5,461 nt of DNA from CAYRFU01 sp964423525 (lineage in GTDB: Bacteria > Vulcanimicrobiota > Xenobia > Xenobiales > JADMJV01). Positions 1-5,461 of this stretch are shown in pieces. The stretch spans positions 1-5,461 of the forward strand of contig CAYRFU010000417.1 of the NCBI GenBank assembly GCA_964423525.1, given 5' to 3'. The notes under the pieces were generated by a model. The model had not been told where the DNA came from. It worked only from the letters and a program-made list of their open reading frames with translations, and made no database searches. Positions within the stretch are counted from its first letter, which is position 1, and every line of letters begins with the position of its first letter. The translations under genes and the position numbers were made by a program.

Positions 1-11
1 CAGTGGCCTCC

Positions 12-23
12 GTGTTATAACAC
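12..23. repeat. 12-bp perfect palindrome (GTGTTATAACAC)
   Basis: The sequence GTGTTATAACAC reads identically on both strands and lies in the non-coding leader near the left edge. Its size and AT-rich centre resemble a dimeric repressor site, but no regulator can be named. It also contains TGT-TATAAC, an extended -10-like element, so it could belong to a second promoter whose -35 would lie outside the window. The function is inference only. Confidence 0.4.
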
Positions 24-96
24 TTCTTCCTCGGCCAGTCGAATGTCAACAGGCCTACGAGGCCGAATAACAGTGGTAGCAGCTGGGGTGGAAACG

Positions 97-105
97 TGCT
101 ATAAT
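97..105 (+). promoter_or_regulatory. Extended -10 promoter of the first operon
   Basis: TATAAT at 100-105 is a perfect sigma-70 -10 hexamer, preceded by TGC at 97-99, which makes the extended -10 form TGnTATAAT. The -35 region (about 77-82, TAGCAG) is poor, as is common when an extended -10 is present. Transcription would begin near 112, leaving a leader of about 33 nt before the GTG start at 145. The position fits transcription of the two co-directional genes downstream. Confidence 0.65.
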
Positions 106-144
106 GGGTCGACTCATCCAACAGCGTGAGAAAGGGTTAAGTCG

Positions 145-561
145 GTGCCCGACGATTACAGAAAAAAGATTGACGAGATCCGCCAACGACGCGGACGGGA
201 GTCCTACTCCAAGCCTGGTCAGCAACAGCCGCCTCAGCGGGACGTCCCCGGATTCGACCCTAGTCAGGGCTTGGGTGCCCGGCCCCGCGCGGCCGTGTCG
301 GCCGTCGGCCTCGAACAGGTTCAGGAGGTCAACGATGCTCCTAACCTCATGGAAGGGATCAAGAGCCCCTGGTTGCGTGACCGGGTCACGCTCAGCCTCG
401 AGGGCCAAATCGCGATGATCGAGCAGCGCACAGCTCAGAGGGTCAGCACCGCTGACCTGGGTTACACCAACCGAATTCCGATCCTGGGCCTTCGCCCTGG
501 CATGTTCGTCAAACTTGAGCCCCCAGGCACCTACCGGCTCACCTATCACAATCGCTTCTAG
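145..561 (+). CDS. Unrecognised 138-residue protein, first gene of operon
   Basis: I do not recognise the family. The GTG start at 145 is preceded by GAAAGGG (130-136), 8 nt upstream, and an in-frame TGA at 127-129 rules out any longer version; the stop is TAG. The protein has two parts. Residues 1-50 are polar and probably disordered: charged at first (KK, RQRRGR), then rich in Gln, Pro and Gly (GQQQPPQ near 25-31). Residues 55-138 look folded, with an amphipathic stretch (LSLEGQIAMIEQRTAQR, 83-99) followed by a beta-like tail containing GLRPGMFVKLEPPGTYRL (115-132). There is no signal peptide, membrane segment or cysteine, so a cytoplasmic location is likely. The open frame begins just downstream of a good promoter and is followed after 3 nt by the TPR gene, which supports a real co-transcribed gene. 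Overlapping frames on the other strand are weaker candidates. Function unknown. Confidence 0.75.
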   Translation: MPDDYRKKIDEIRQRRGRESYSKPGQQQPPQRDVPGFDPSQGLGARPRAAVSAVGLEQVQEVNDAPNLMEGIKSPWLRDRVTLSLEGQIAMIEQRTAQRVSTADLGYTNRIPILGLRPGMFVKLEPPGTYRLTYHNRF

Positions 562-564
562 GAC

Positions 565-2028
565 TTGAGAGCAAGCCTTTTCCTGGTAGTCCTTTTGGTA
601 TTGTCGGCCCAGGCCGACTCTTTTCGAGAAGCTAATGAGCATTTACGAGAAGGCCGTTACGAGCAAGCCTTTTCCCTCTACCAAAGCTATCTCGAAGTCC
701 GTCCCGACCAACCTTTCGCCCTCTACAACGCGGGCTACGCCTCAGAGCAGCTTGGACGCAAGAATCAAGCTCGCGAACTCTATCAGCGAGCCCTGGAGCA
801 CGCTCCGCCCGAGACCAGCGTCTTAGTCCTGGCCAACCCCGCCGCCGACAAGTTTCTGTTCCGCCTGAAAACGATCGATCTGTTTCGTCATCGGTGTTTG
901 ACCCGATTGGCTCAAACCGATAGCAACGGAGTCGAGCTCTTTCAATCCGCCCTCGAACTGGCTCCGCCGGGTGAACTGGAGGCCCACCTGGGGCTGGCCC
1001 GACGACTGGCCACTTTGAAGCGGCCCCAAGAGGCTGCCCACTACTATCAGTTCTACCTTGAAAACGCTATCGAAGCGACCGGCATCCCTTCTCAACTGGC
1101 CGTCTGGGGCCCAGATACGGTAAGGGCCGGGGGTCGAGATTTCCTCAGCCTTCAGTATCGGGTCTCTCCTGACCGTCGAATAACGACCATAGAGGGCTAC
1201 GATCTCGGTTTCAGCCTACCTGAGAATTCCTACGGCATCGAAGTCGATCCCGAAGGGATTGTGCGAGTCCACCAGTTACGCACCGGCCTTCAAGTGGCGG
1301 TGGGTCAGTTCCGAAAGAGTGGAAAATCAAAACTGCTGGTCGGCTATCGTTTGGTTCATCCTGAGGTCGGTGAAGCCTGGAATGAATTACTCAAGCTTGA
1401 GGCTGGGTTGGCTCAGTTCGTCCTCGATAGCCCCTTTCAAGGCCTCCAGGAGAGAACCCATCAGCTCGAACAAGCCAGGTCCGGATTTTACCAGCAGGTG
1501 AGGCTGGCAGGGCTGCTTTTTGCTAGGGAGCCCCAGCGTGCCTCCGAATTTTTCCGGCAAGCCTCCCGTTCGGCCCCGGACCTATGGGCGGTTAAGCTCA
1601 ATCTGGCCGCCTCGCTGGCCCGTCTCAAGCGGTTTCCGGAATCGATTGAAGTCCTGAAGGCCGCCCCCAAGAGCCGCTCGGCCAGAAAGATGCATATCCA
1701 GGCTTTGGCGAGTTCCCAACAGCTCAACCAGGCTCTGGAAATCCTGAGAGAAGCGGTCGCCGATTTTCCTGACGACCCCTACTTTCCGGTCGCTGCGGCC
1801 GAGGTGCTGGCGGACCTCGGCCAAGAGTCGGCCGCGCTGGAGATGGCTCAAGCCACCTCCCAGCGATGGCCTCACCTGTTTGCGCCCTATGCAGTTCAGG
1901 TCAAAGTCCTAGGGCGAACGGGCCAAGTCAAAGCTCAGCTCGAGCTGCTTGAAACCATGGCCACTCAGGGACCTGAACGGGAGTGGGCGACCAATTTCCT
2001 GGAGGCAGTTCGAGACCGTCTAAGGTAG
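565..2028 (+). CDS. Secreted/periplasmic TPR-repeat protein with central beta-rich segment
   Basis: The 487-residue protein starts at TTG 565, chosen because it alone keeps the whole signal peptide: a short basic start (MR), a hydrophobic core (LFLVVLLVL, 5-13) and a signal peptidase I site AQA before Asp18. TPR-type helix pairs lie at about 20-47 and 50-82, with a further helical pair near 137-165. After a beta-rich stretch at about 175-262, further repeats follow at about 310-337, 341-368, 376-402, 410-437 and 444-470. TPR arrays bind other proteins, so an export or envelope assembly role is plausible, but no partner is visible. The start lies three bases and one codon past the upstream TAG, in the same frame. 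The only Shine-Dalgarno-like bases (AGGA, 560-563) are too close to act normally, so translational coupling is likely. The 3' end overlaps the convergent EEP gene by 9 bp. Function beyond scaffolding is unknown. Confidence 0.85.
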   Translation: MRASLFLVVLLVLSAQADSFREANEHLREGRYEQAFSLYQSYLEVRPDQPFALYNAGYASEQLGRKNQARELYQRALEHAPPETSVLVLANPAADKFLFRLKTIDLFRHRCLTRLAQTDSNGVELFQSALELAPPGELEAHLGLARRLATLKRPQEAAHYYQFYLENAIEATGIPSQLAVWGPDTVRAGGRDFLSLQYRVSPDRRITTIEGYDLGFSLPENSYGIEVDPEGIVRVHQLRTGLQVAVGQFRKSGKSKLLVGYRLVHPEVGEAWNELLKLEAGLAQFVLDSPFQGLQERTHQLEQARSGFYQQVRLAGLLFAREPQRASEFFRQASRSAPDLWAVKLNLAASLARLKRFPESIEVLKAAPKSRSARKMHIQALASSQQLNQALEILREAVADFPDDPYFPVAAAEVLADLGQESAALEMAQATSQRWPHLFAPYAVQVKVLGRTGQVKAQLELLETMATQGPEREWATNFLEAVRDRLR

Positions 2029-2907
2029 CTTGAAGGTGGCTTTGACCATCAAGTGGTCGGAAGCGGTCGAGGCCCGAGGATGATGAAGGACTTCGGCGCT
2101 CACGAGGTCGTCTGTCATATGCTCAGGGAACAGGACGTAATCCAATTGACGACGGGGCCGACGCGCAGGCCAGGTGTCGCGCTCCTCCCAAGCCTTTCCC
2201 TCAAGAGGATCGACCAGGGCCGGATCGCCATCGCGGATCAGGCCCACCGTATCCGACAGAGGAGAATCGTTGAGGTCCCCGGTGACCACGAACCAGCGGC
2301 TGTCAAAAGGCTTCATCTCCTCTTCCACCACTCGCCGCAACTCGGCCGCCTCGGCCATTCGCTGAGGCCGAGACGATTCTCCGCCTCGTTTCGACTTAAG
2401 ATGAGCGGTGTAGACTGAGAAGGGGTATTCTCCCACCTCGAGGTCAACCCGGAGAAGGTCTCGGCGGAATTTGGTCGTGCCTCCCTCAGGAAGGGGAAAC
2501 TCGTTGTCTTTATGACTGACCACGTCAGTAACGGGAAACTTGGAAATGACCGCCACGTCGATCCCCCTGGCATCGTTACCCTCGACCAGCACGGCGTGCT
2601 GATATTGGTCTGGTAGGAACTCCTCGAGAAAGGTCTCCAGCACCTCGAGATTCTCGACCTCCTGAAGGGCTACCACATCGACCTGACTGTCGAGCAACAC
2701 CTCGGCCAAAGCTTCGAGTTCCCGCTGAGGCTTCTCGGTCGTCCCGCGGGAGGGGTCCTGGTCGTGTTCATCAAATAAGTTTTTGACGTTGTAACTGCCG
2801 AATGAGACAGTTCCGTCCTCGGGGCCCTTGGGTGGGGCCGACACGGCGCTCTGATAGAGACGAACTCCGGGAGCGCTTGCGAATCTTTCTACGGCTGTGA
2901 GCGGCAT
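2020..2907 (-). CDS. Endonuclease/exonuclease/phosphatase (EEP) family metal-dependent hydrolase
   Basis: This 295-residue protein has the DNase I/exonuclease III-like fold signature in order: SYNVKNLFD (Asn40), ALQEVEN (metal-binding Glu83), GIDVAVISKFP (115-125), YTAHLKSK (His169), TGDLND (Asp211, Asn213), QLDYVLFP (Asp256) and the terminal SDHLMV (Asp284, His285). All the catalytic and Mg-binding positions expected for phosphodiester hydrolysis are present, so it should be active. The substrate could be DNA, RNA, an inositol phosphate or another phosphodiester and cannot be told from motifs. The ATG at 2907 is chosen because AGGAGG (2913-2918) sits 5 nt upstream; the frame stays open to a GTG at 2991, but that start has no ribosome-binding site. 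The first 30 residues precede the domain and look disordered. There is no signal peptide, which suggests a cytoplasmic enzyme. The gene is divergent from nrdJ and convergent with the TPR gene; I found no convincing promoter for it. Confidence 0.92.
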   Translation of the reverse strand: MPLTAVERFASAPGVRLYQSAVSAPPKGPEDGTVSFGSYNVKNLFDEHDQDPSRGTTEKPQRELEALAEVLLDSQVDVVALQEVENLEVLETFLEEFLPDQYQHAVLVEGNDARGIDVAVISKFPVTDVVSHKDNEFPLPEGGTTKFRRDLLRVDLEVGEYPFSVYTAHLKSKRGGESSRPQRMAEAAELRRVVEEEMKPFDSRWFVVTGDLNDSPLSDTVGLIRDGDPALVDPLEGKAWEERDTWPARRPRRQLDYVLFPEHMTDDLVSAEVLHHPRASTASDHLMVKATFKLP

Positions 2908-2912
2908 CGCTT

Positions 2913-2918
2913 CCTCCT
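2913..2918 (-). promoter_or_regulatory. Ribosome-binding site that sets the EEP start
   Basis: On the minus strand this is AGGAGG, a full Shine-Dalgarno core, 5 nt before the ATG at 2907. It favours the 295-residue form over a 323-residue reading from GTG 2991, which has no comparable site. Confidence 0.85.
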
Positions 2919-3067
2919 CTTTCTTATCGCCAACATTCCACACCATCCAGGCCGACTTGTGACTTATTTGTAAACAGATCCGGTTTTCCACTCTTGACTA
3001 GAACAGTTTTCCCCAGATCGCGTTCCGATCCCAGAGTCTTGGGGCGTTCGCCTTGTGGAAAACCCAA

Positions 3068-3083
3068 ACACTAGATATAGGGG
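3068..3083 (+). promoter_or_regulatory. NrdR-box-like operator, distal copy
   Basis: ACACTAGATATAGGGG matches the published NrdR box (acaCwAtATaTwGtgt, from memory) at 13 of 16 positions, including the conserved C, the ATAT core and the G. NrdR is the ATP-cone, zinc-ribbon repressor of ribonucleotide reductase genes, and its sites typically occur in pairs. A weak promoter, TTGTGG (3053-3058), 17 bp, TATAGG (3076-3081), would overlap this box. Being directly upstream of nrdJ makes the call much stronger than the motif alone. Confidence 0.75.
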
Positions 3084-3099
3084 CGTAGAATTATTTTCC

Positions 3100-3115
3100 T
3101 ACCAAGATATGGTGC
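3100..3115 (+). promoter_or_regulatory. NrdR-box-like operator, proximal copy
   Basis: TACCAAGATATGGTGC matches the NrdR consensus at about 10 of 16 positions and shares the core AGATAT followed by G with the distal box. It starts exactly 32 bp after the distal box, about three DNA turns, which is the usual spacing of paired NrdR sites. The centre is also a near-palindrome (ACCAAGATATGGT). It is weaker by sequence than its partner and is called mainly because of the spacing. Confidence 0.6.
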
Positions 3116-3133
3116 TTTTCGATCGTTTTTCGG

Positions 3134-3162
3134 TTGACAATTAAAAAATTGAAGATTATTAT
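3134..3162 (+). promoter_or_regulatory. Sigma-70-type promoter of nrdJ
   Basis: TTGACA (3134-3139, perfect -35) is followed after exactly 17 bp by TATTAT (3157-3162, five of six -10 bases), with an A/T-rich spacer. Transcription should start near 3169-3171, giving a leader of about 93 nt. An in-frame ATG at 3161 lies within the -10 itself, so a transcript from this promoter cannot use it. The NrdR boxes end 18 bp upstream of the -35, so repression would need looping, a multimer, or a second promoter nearer the boxes. Confidence 0.8.
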
Positions 3163-3167
3163 GGCTA

Positions 3168-3186
3168 TGTTGAAATTTCATCAACA
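3168..3186 (+). promoter_or_regulatory. Possible 5'-end hairpin of the nrdJ transcript
   Basis: TGTTGA (3168-3173) and TCAACA (3181-3186) are perfect inverted repeats around a 7-nt loop. They fall at the predicted transcription start, where a short stem could protect the messenger RNA from 5' decay. With only six pairs, mostly A-U and G-U-free, it is weak and may be chance. Confidence 0.35.
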
Positions 3187-3248
3187 CTCGAGCACACCGC
3201 TCGCACTTGTTTCAAAAACATTAACCACCCCATCTGGGAACACAACAC

Positions 3249-3255
3249 AGGGAGG
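3249..3255 (+). promoter_or_regulatory. Ribosome-binding site that sets the nrdJ start
   Basis: AGGGAGG lies 7 nt before GTG 3263, a near-ideal Shine-Dalgarno arrangement. It decides for this GTG over the in-frame ATG codons at 3161 and 3167, which have no such site and coincide with the promoter -10 and the predicted transcript start. Confidence 0.85.
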
Positions 3256-3262
3256 CATCGTC

Positions 3263-5461
3263 GTGGCAACAACTAAAACTCGTCGTAACGGAACGGCAAG
3301 ACCGGTCAAAGTGAAGGAAGAGAACCCTTTGGTGGAATCCAATCAGCTCTCGCCCCTGGGCGAAAAAATCTTTCTTGATCGCTATGCCTTGAAAGACGGC
3401 AAGAAAGAAACCCTCAAGCAGGGTGACACCGTGGTGGCGGTGGTCGACCCCAAGACCGGACAGAGAGAGATCGGCAAGGTGAAGTCGATTATGGGACAGA
3501 TGGTCACCGTGACCCTCCGCGACGGCGAGGAAGTTGAGCGAGCCCTCGAGCACATCGACAAGCCGGTTGAGACCACAGTCGAAGAACTGATGGATCGGGT
3601 GGCCAAAGGGGCTGCGGCTGTCGAGAAGGCCGAAAACCGCGACAAGTGGGAGAAGGAGTTTCGCAACCTCCTCGAGGGCTGGAAGTTCACTCCGGGCGGT
3701 CGCATTCTGACCGCCTGCGGCACCGATCAGAACCTGACCTTCTACAACTGCTACGTCATCCCGAGTCCGGTCGACTCGCGCGACGGCATCTTCAATACTC
3801 TGTCCCAAATGGCCGAGATTATGAGCCGCGGGGGTGGCGTGGGCATCAATCTCTCGAGCCTGAGACCTCGATATGCCTACGTGCGCGGTGTCAACGGCCG
3901 ATCTTCCGGCTCGGTCTCCTGGGGTGGCCTCTACTCCTTCGTGACCGGACTGATCGAGCAGGGAGGATCCCGCCGCGGCGCTCTGATGCTGATCCTTAAC
4001 ATCTGGCACCCTGACGTTCTGGACTTCATCAACAGCAAGCGAGAGATGGGGAAAATCACCAATGCCAACATCTCAGTCGGAATCACCGATGACTTCATGG
4101 AAGCCGTCGACAACGATGCTGATTGGGAGCTGTGCTTCCCTGACACCACCGACCCGATGTATGAGACCGAGTGGAAGGGCAACCTGGACAAGTGGCGGGC
4201 CAAAGGCGGCAAAGTGGTGGTTCATAAAACCGTTAAAGCTCGCGAAATCTGGAACCAGATCACCGAAAGTGCTTGGGCCTCGGCTGAACCCGGTATGTGG
4301 TTCGTCGACCGCTCCAACAAGATGTCCAACTCTCACTACTACGACAGCGGTGACTTGATTTGCACCAACCCCTGCGGGGAGCAACCGCTGCCGGCCTGGT
4401 CGGTGTGCAACCTCGGTCATATCAACCTGTCTCGTTTCGTCAACGGCAATGACGTGGCCTGGAATCGTCTGGGCCAGTCGGTTCGGACCGCCGTTCGGTT
4501 TCTAGACAACGTCATCGACGCCACCCCCTACTTCTTTAAGCAGAACTCCGAACAGCAGAAGAACGAGCGACGAGTCGGTATGGGTACGATCGGACTGGCT
4601 GAGATGCTGCTCCGCCTCAAGCTTCGCTACGGCTCATCCGAATCGGTCGAGTTCATCGACAGGCTCTATCGCTTCATCGCCGAGGAGGCCTATCAAGCCT
4701 CCATCGATATTGCTGAAGAGAAAGGCTCCTTTCCATACTTTGAGGCCGAGCCGTTCTTAGAAAGTGGCTTTATGAAGCAGATGCCGGAAAAGATCCGCCA
4801 ACAGGTGAAAGAGAAAGGGATCCGCAACGTGACCCTACTCACCCAGGCTCCGACAGGAACCGTCGGCACCATGGTAGGAACCTCTACCGGCATCGAGCCG
4901 TTCTACTTCTGGAGCTACTTCCGCAAGAGTCGCCTGGGAATGCACGAAGAGAAAGTGGGCGTGGTCGAAGAGTGGCAAGCCGCTCACCCTGGCCAAGAGC
5001 TTCCTGACTACTTCGTGGCCGCCATGGACCTAACTCCCGAGGAGCACGTTCGAGCCCAGGCAGCCACCCAGCGCTGGGTGGACTCGGCCATCTCTAAGAC
5101 TTGCAACTGCCCGGCCGATTACACTATCGAGCAAACCCGAGAGCTCTACGAACTGATGTATCGCCTGGGTTGCAAGGGTGGCACGATCTACCGTGACAAG
5201 TGCCGGGATGAGCAAGTCCTCCATCTCAAGGAAGAGGAGGAAGAGAAGGCCGAAGAGAGCCCGGCTCCCGTGCCTGTCCCGGCTACGGCTGGGCCGAAGG
5301 TTCGCCCTCGACCTTACCGGCGCTATGGCGCCACCATCTCTAAAGCCACTCCCGCCGGCACCGCCCACGTTACTATGAATGACGACGAGGAAGGGCGTCC
5401 TTTCGAAGTGTTCGTCGACATCGGTAAGGGCGGTAGCGACATCAAAGCGATGGCTGAAGCG
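3263..5461 (+). CDS. nrdJ: Adenosylcobalamin-dependent (class II) ribonucleotide reductase, 3' end beyond window
   Basis: The enzyme reduces ribonucleotides to deoxyribonucleotides using a thiyl radical generated by coenzyme B12, without oxygen or a second radical subunit. The first 733 residues are visible. The chain starts directly with the reductase N-terminal region (NQLSPLGEKIFLDRYALKD, 27-45) and lacks an ATP-cone. An apparent insertion follows at about 49-103. Key sites are FYNCYVIP (redox Cys163), GGVGINLSSLRP (191-202), GSRRGALM (235-242), NPCGEQPL (Asn369, radical Cys371, Glu373), VCNLGHINL (redox Cys382, 11 residues after Cys371 as in the Thermotoga maritima enzyme), GMGTIGLAEM (439-448) and APTGTVGT (529-536). 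KTCNCP (612-617) and GCKGGTIYRDKCRD (636-649) end the catalytic part. An acidic, proline-rich linker (about 655-685) leads into a TSCPD-like domain (from about 690; EGRPFEVFVDIGKGGSD, 710-726), cut by the window edge. Several hundred bases are probably missing, including any C-terminal redox cysteines. GTG 3263 has a strong ribosome-binding site. The upstream NrdR boxes suggest repression when dATP is abundant. Confidence 0.96.
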   Translation, partial: MATTKTRRNGTARPVKVKEENPLVESNQLSPLGEKIFLDRYALKDGKKETLKQGDTVVAVVDPKTGQREIGKVKSIMGQMVTVTLRDGEEVERALEHIDKPVETTVEELMDRVAKGAAAVEKAENRDKWEKEFRNLLEGWKFTPGGRILTACGTDQNLTFYNCYVIPSPVDSRDGIFNTLSQMAEIMSRGGGVGINLSSLRPRYAYVRGVNGRSSGSVSWGGLYSFVTGLIEQGGSRRGALMLILNIWHPDVLDFINSKREMGKITNANISVGITDDFMEAVDNDADWELCFPDTTDPMYETEWKGNLDKWRAKGGKVVVHKTVKAREIWNQITESAWASAEPGMWFVDRSNKMSNSHYYDSGDLICTNPCGEQPLPAWSVCNLGHINLSRFVNGNDVAWNRLGQSVRTAVRFLDNVIDATPYFFKQNSEQQKNERRVGMGTIGLAEMLLRLKLRYGSSESVEFIDRLYRFIAEEAYQASIDIAEEKGSFPYFEAEPFLESGFMKQMPEKIRQQVKEKGIRNVTLLTQAPTGTVGTMVGTSTGIEPFYFWSYFRKSRLGMHEEKVGVVEEWQAAHPGQELPDYFVAAMDLTPEEHVRAQAATQRWVDSAISKTCNCPADYTIEQTRELYELMYRLGCKGGTIYRDKCRDEQVLHLKEEEEEKAEESPAPVPVPATAGPKVRPRPYRRYGATISKATPAGTAHVTMNDDEEGRPFEVFVDIGKGGSDIKAMAEA

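Larger units (their letters stand above)
2908..3262. other. Divergent intergenic control region between EEP gene and nrdJ
   Basis: This 355-bp stretch is AT-richer than the flanking genes and holds no convincing coding sequence. From left to right it contains the EEP ribosome-binding site, three 9-mers resembling DnaA boxes (2984-2992, 3007-3015, and 3054-3062 on the minus strand), two NrdR-box-like sites (3068-3083 and 3100-3115), a near-consensus promoter (3134-3162), a possible hairpin at the start of the nrdJ leader (3168-3186) and the nrdJ ribosome-binding site (3249-3255). I found no cobalamin-riboswitch B12 box, and the predicted leader of about 93 nt is short for one. Confidence 0.8.

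Noticed and set aside
55..642. Long open frame of 195 codons on the minus strand across the first gene
   Set aside because: It overlaps a plus-strand gene that has a promoter, a ribosome-binding site and an operon partner. The minus frame has no recognisable domain and looks like a by-product of codon bias.
559..2028. TAG as a reassigned codon, because all three visible stops are TAG and frames run on past them
   Set aside because: The reductase has no in-frame TAG in 733 codons, the proteins end where their domains end, and the open frames past the stops are antisense to genes, where open frames are expected. Three stops are too few for an inference.
2908..2991. Longer EEP protein from GTG 2991 (323 residues)
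   Set aside because: It lacks a Shine-Dalgarno sequence, and the ATG at 2907 has a perfect AGGAGG. The extra residues add no domain or signal peptide.
3161..3262. Upstream in-frame ATG (3161 or 3167) giving a 32-34-residue N-terminal extension of NrdJ
   Set aside because: These codons fall in the -10 element and at the predicted transcript start, with no ribosome-binding site, while GTG 3263 has AGGGAGG at ideal spacing.
3163..3262. Cobalamin riboswitch in the leader of a B12-dependent enzyme
   Set aside because: The leader is only about 93 nt and contains no B12-box-like motif or suitable stems.
3221..4009. 262-codon minus-strand open frame opposite nrdJ
   Set aside because: It is antisense to the well-supported reductase and rich in His, Ala and Gly, as expected of a mirror frame; no domain is recognisable.

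Overview
The window looks like an ordinary chromosomal segment of a moderately GC-rich bacterium. It holds four genes: two co-directional genes of an exported-protein operon (145-2028), an oppositely oriented nuclease/phosphatase-fold gene (2020-2907, minus), and the first 733 codons of a vitamin B12-dependent (class II) ribonucleotide reductase, nrdJ (3263 to the right edge). The canonical sigma-70-type promoter elements, Shine-Dalgarno sequences and an NrdR-type operator show that it is bacterial. The class II reductase implies that the cell makes or imports adenosylcobalamin. I cannot assign a phylum from the sequence alone.

Layout. Positions 1-144 are non-coding and carry a 12-bp perfect palindrome and an extended -10 promoter (TGC-TATAAT) that probably drives the first two genes. 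The first gene encodes a 138-residue protein I do not recognise. Three bases after its stop, and in the same frame, a TTG start opens a 487-residue secreted TPR protein with a beta-rich segment between its two helical-repeat regions. Its last 9 bp overlap the end of the convergent gene for a 295-residue endonuclease/exonuclease/phosphatase (EEP) family protein with a full set of catalytic motifs.

A 355-bp AT-richer intergenic region (2908-3262) separates the divergent EEP and nrdJ genes and is the most informative non-coding part. It contains two NrdR-box-like sites exactly 32 bp apart (about three helical turns), DnaA-box-like 9-mers, a near-consensus promoter (TTGACA, 17 bp, TATTAT), a possible 5'-end hairpin and a good ribosome-binding site. 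Together these suggest that deoxynucleotide synthesis here is repressed by NrdR according to the (d)ATP level, as in many bacteria.

The reductase has the radical-site and redox cysteines of class II enzymes. It also carries an insertion of about 55 residues near the N-terminus that resembles a small SH3/KOW-like beta-barrel, and extra cysteines near the C-terminal end of the catalytic region. The window ends inside its C-terminal TSCPD-like domain. I see no mobile element, CRISPR array, tRNA or rRNA, and no evidence for a wholly new system. The points most worth checking are the reductase insertion and the operator architecture.
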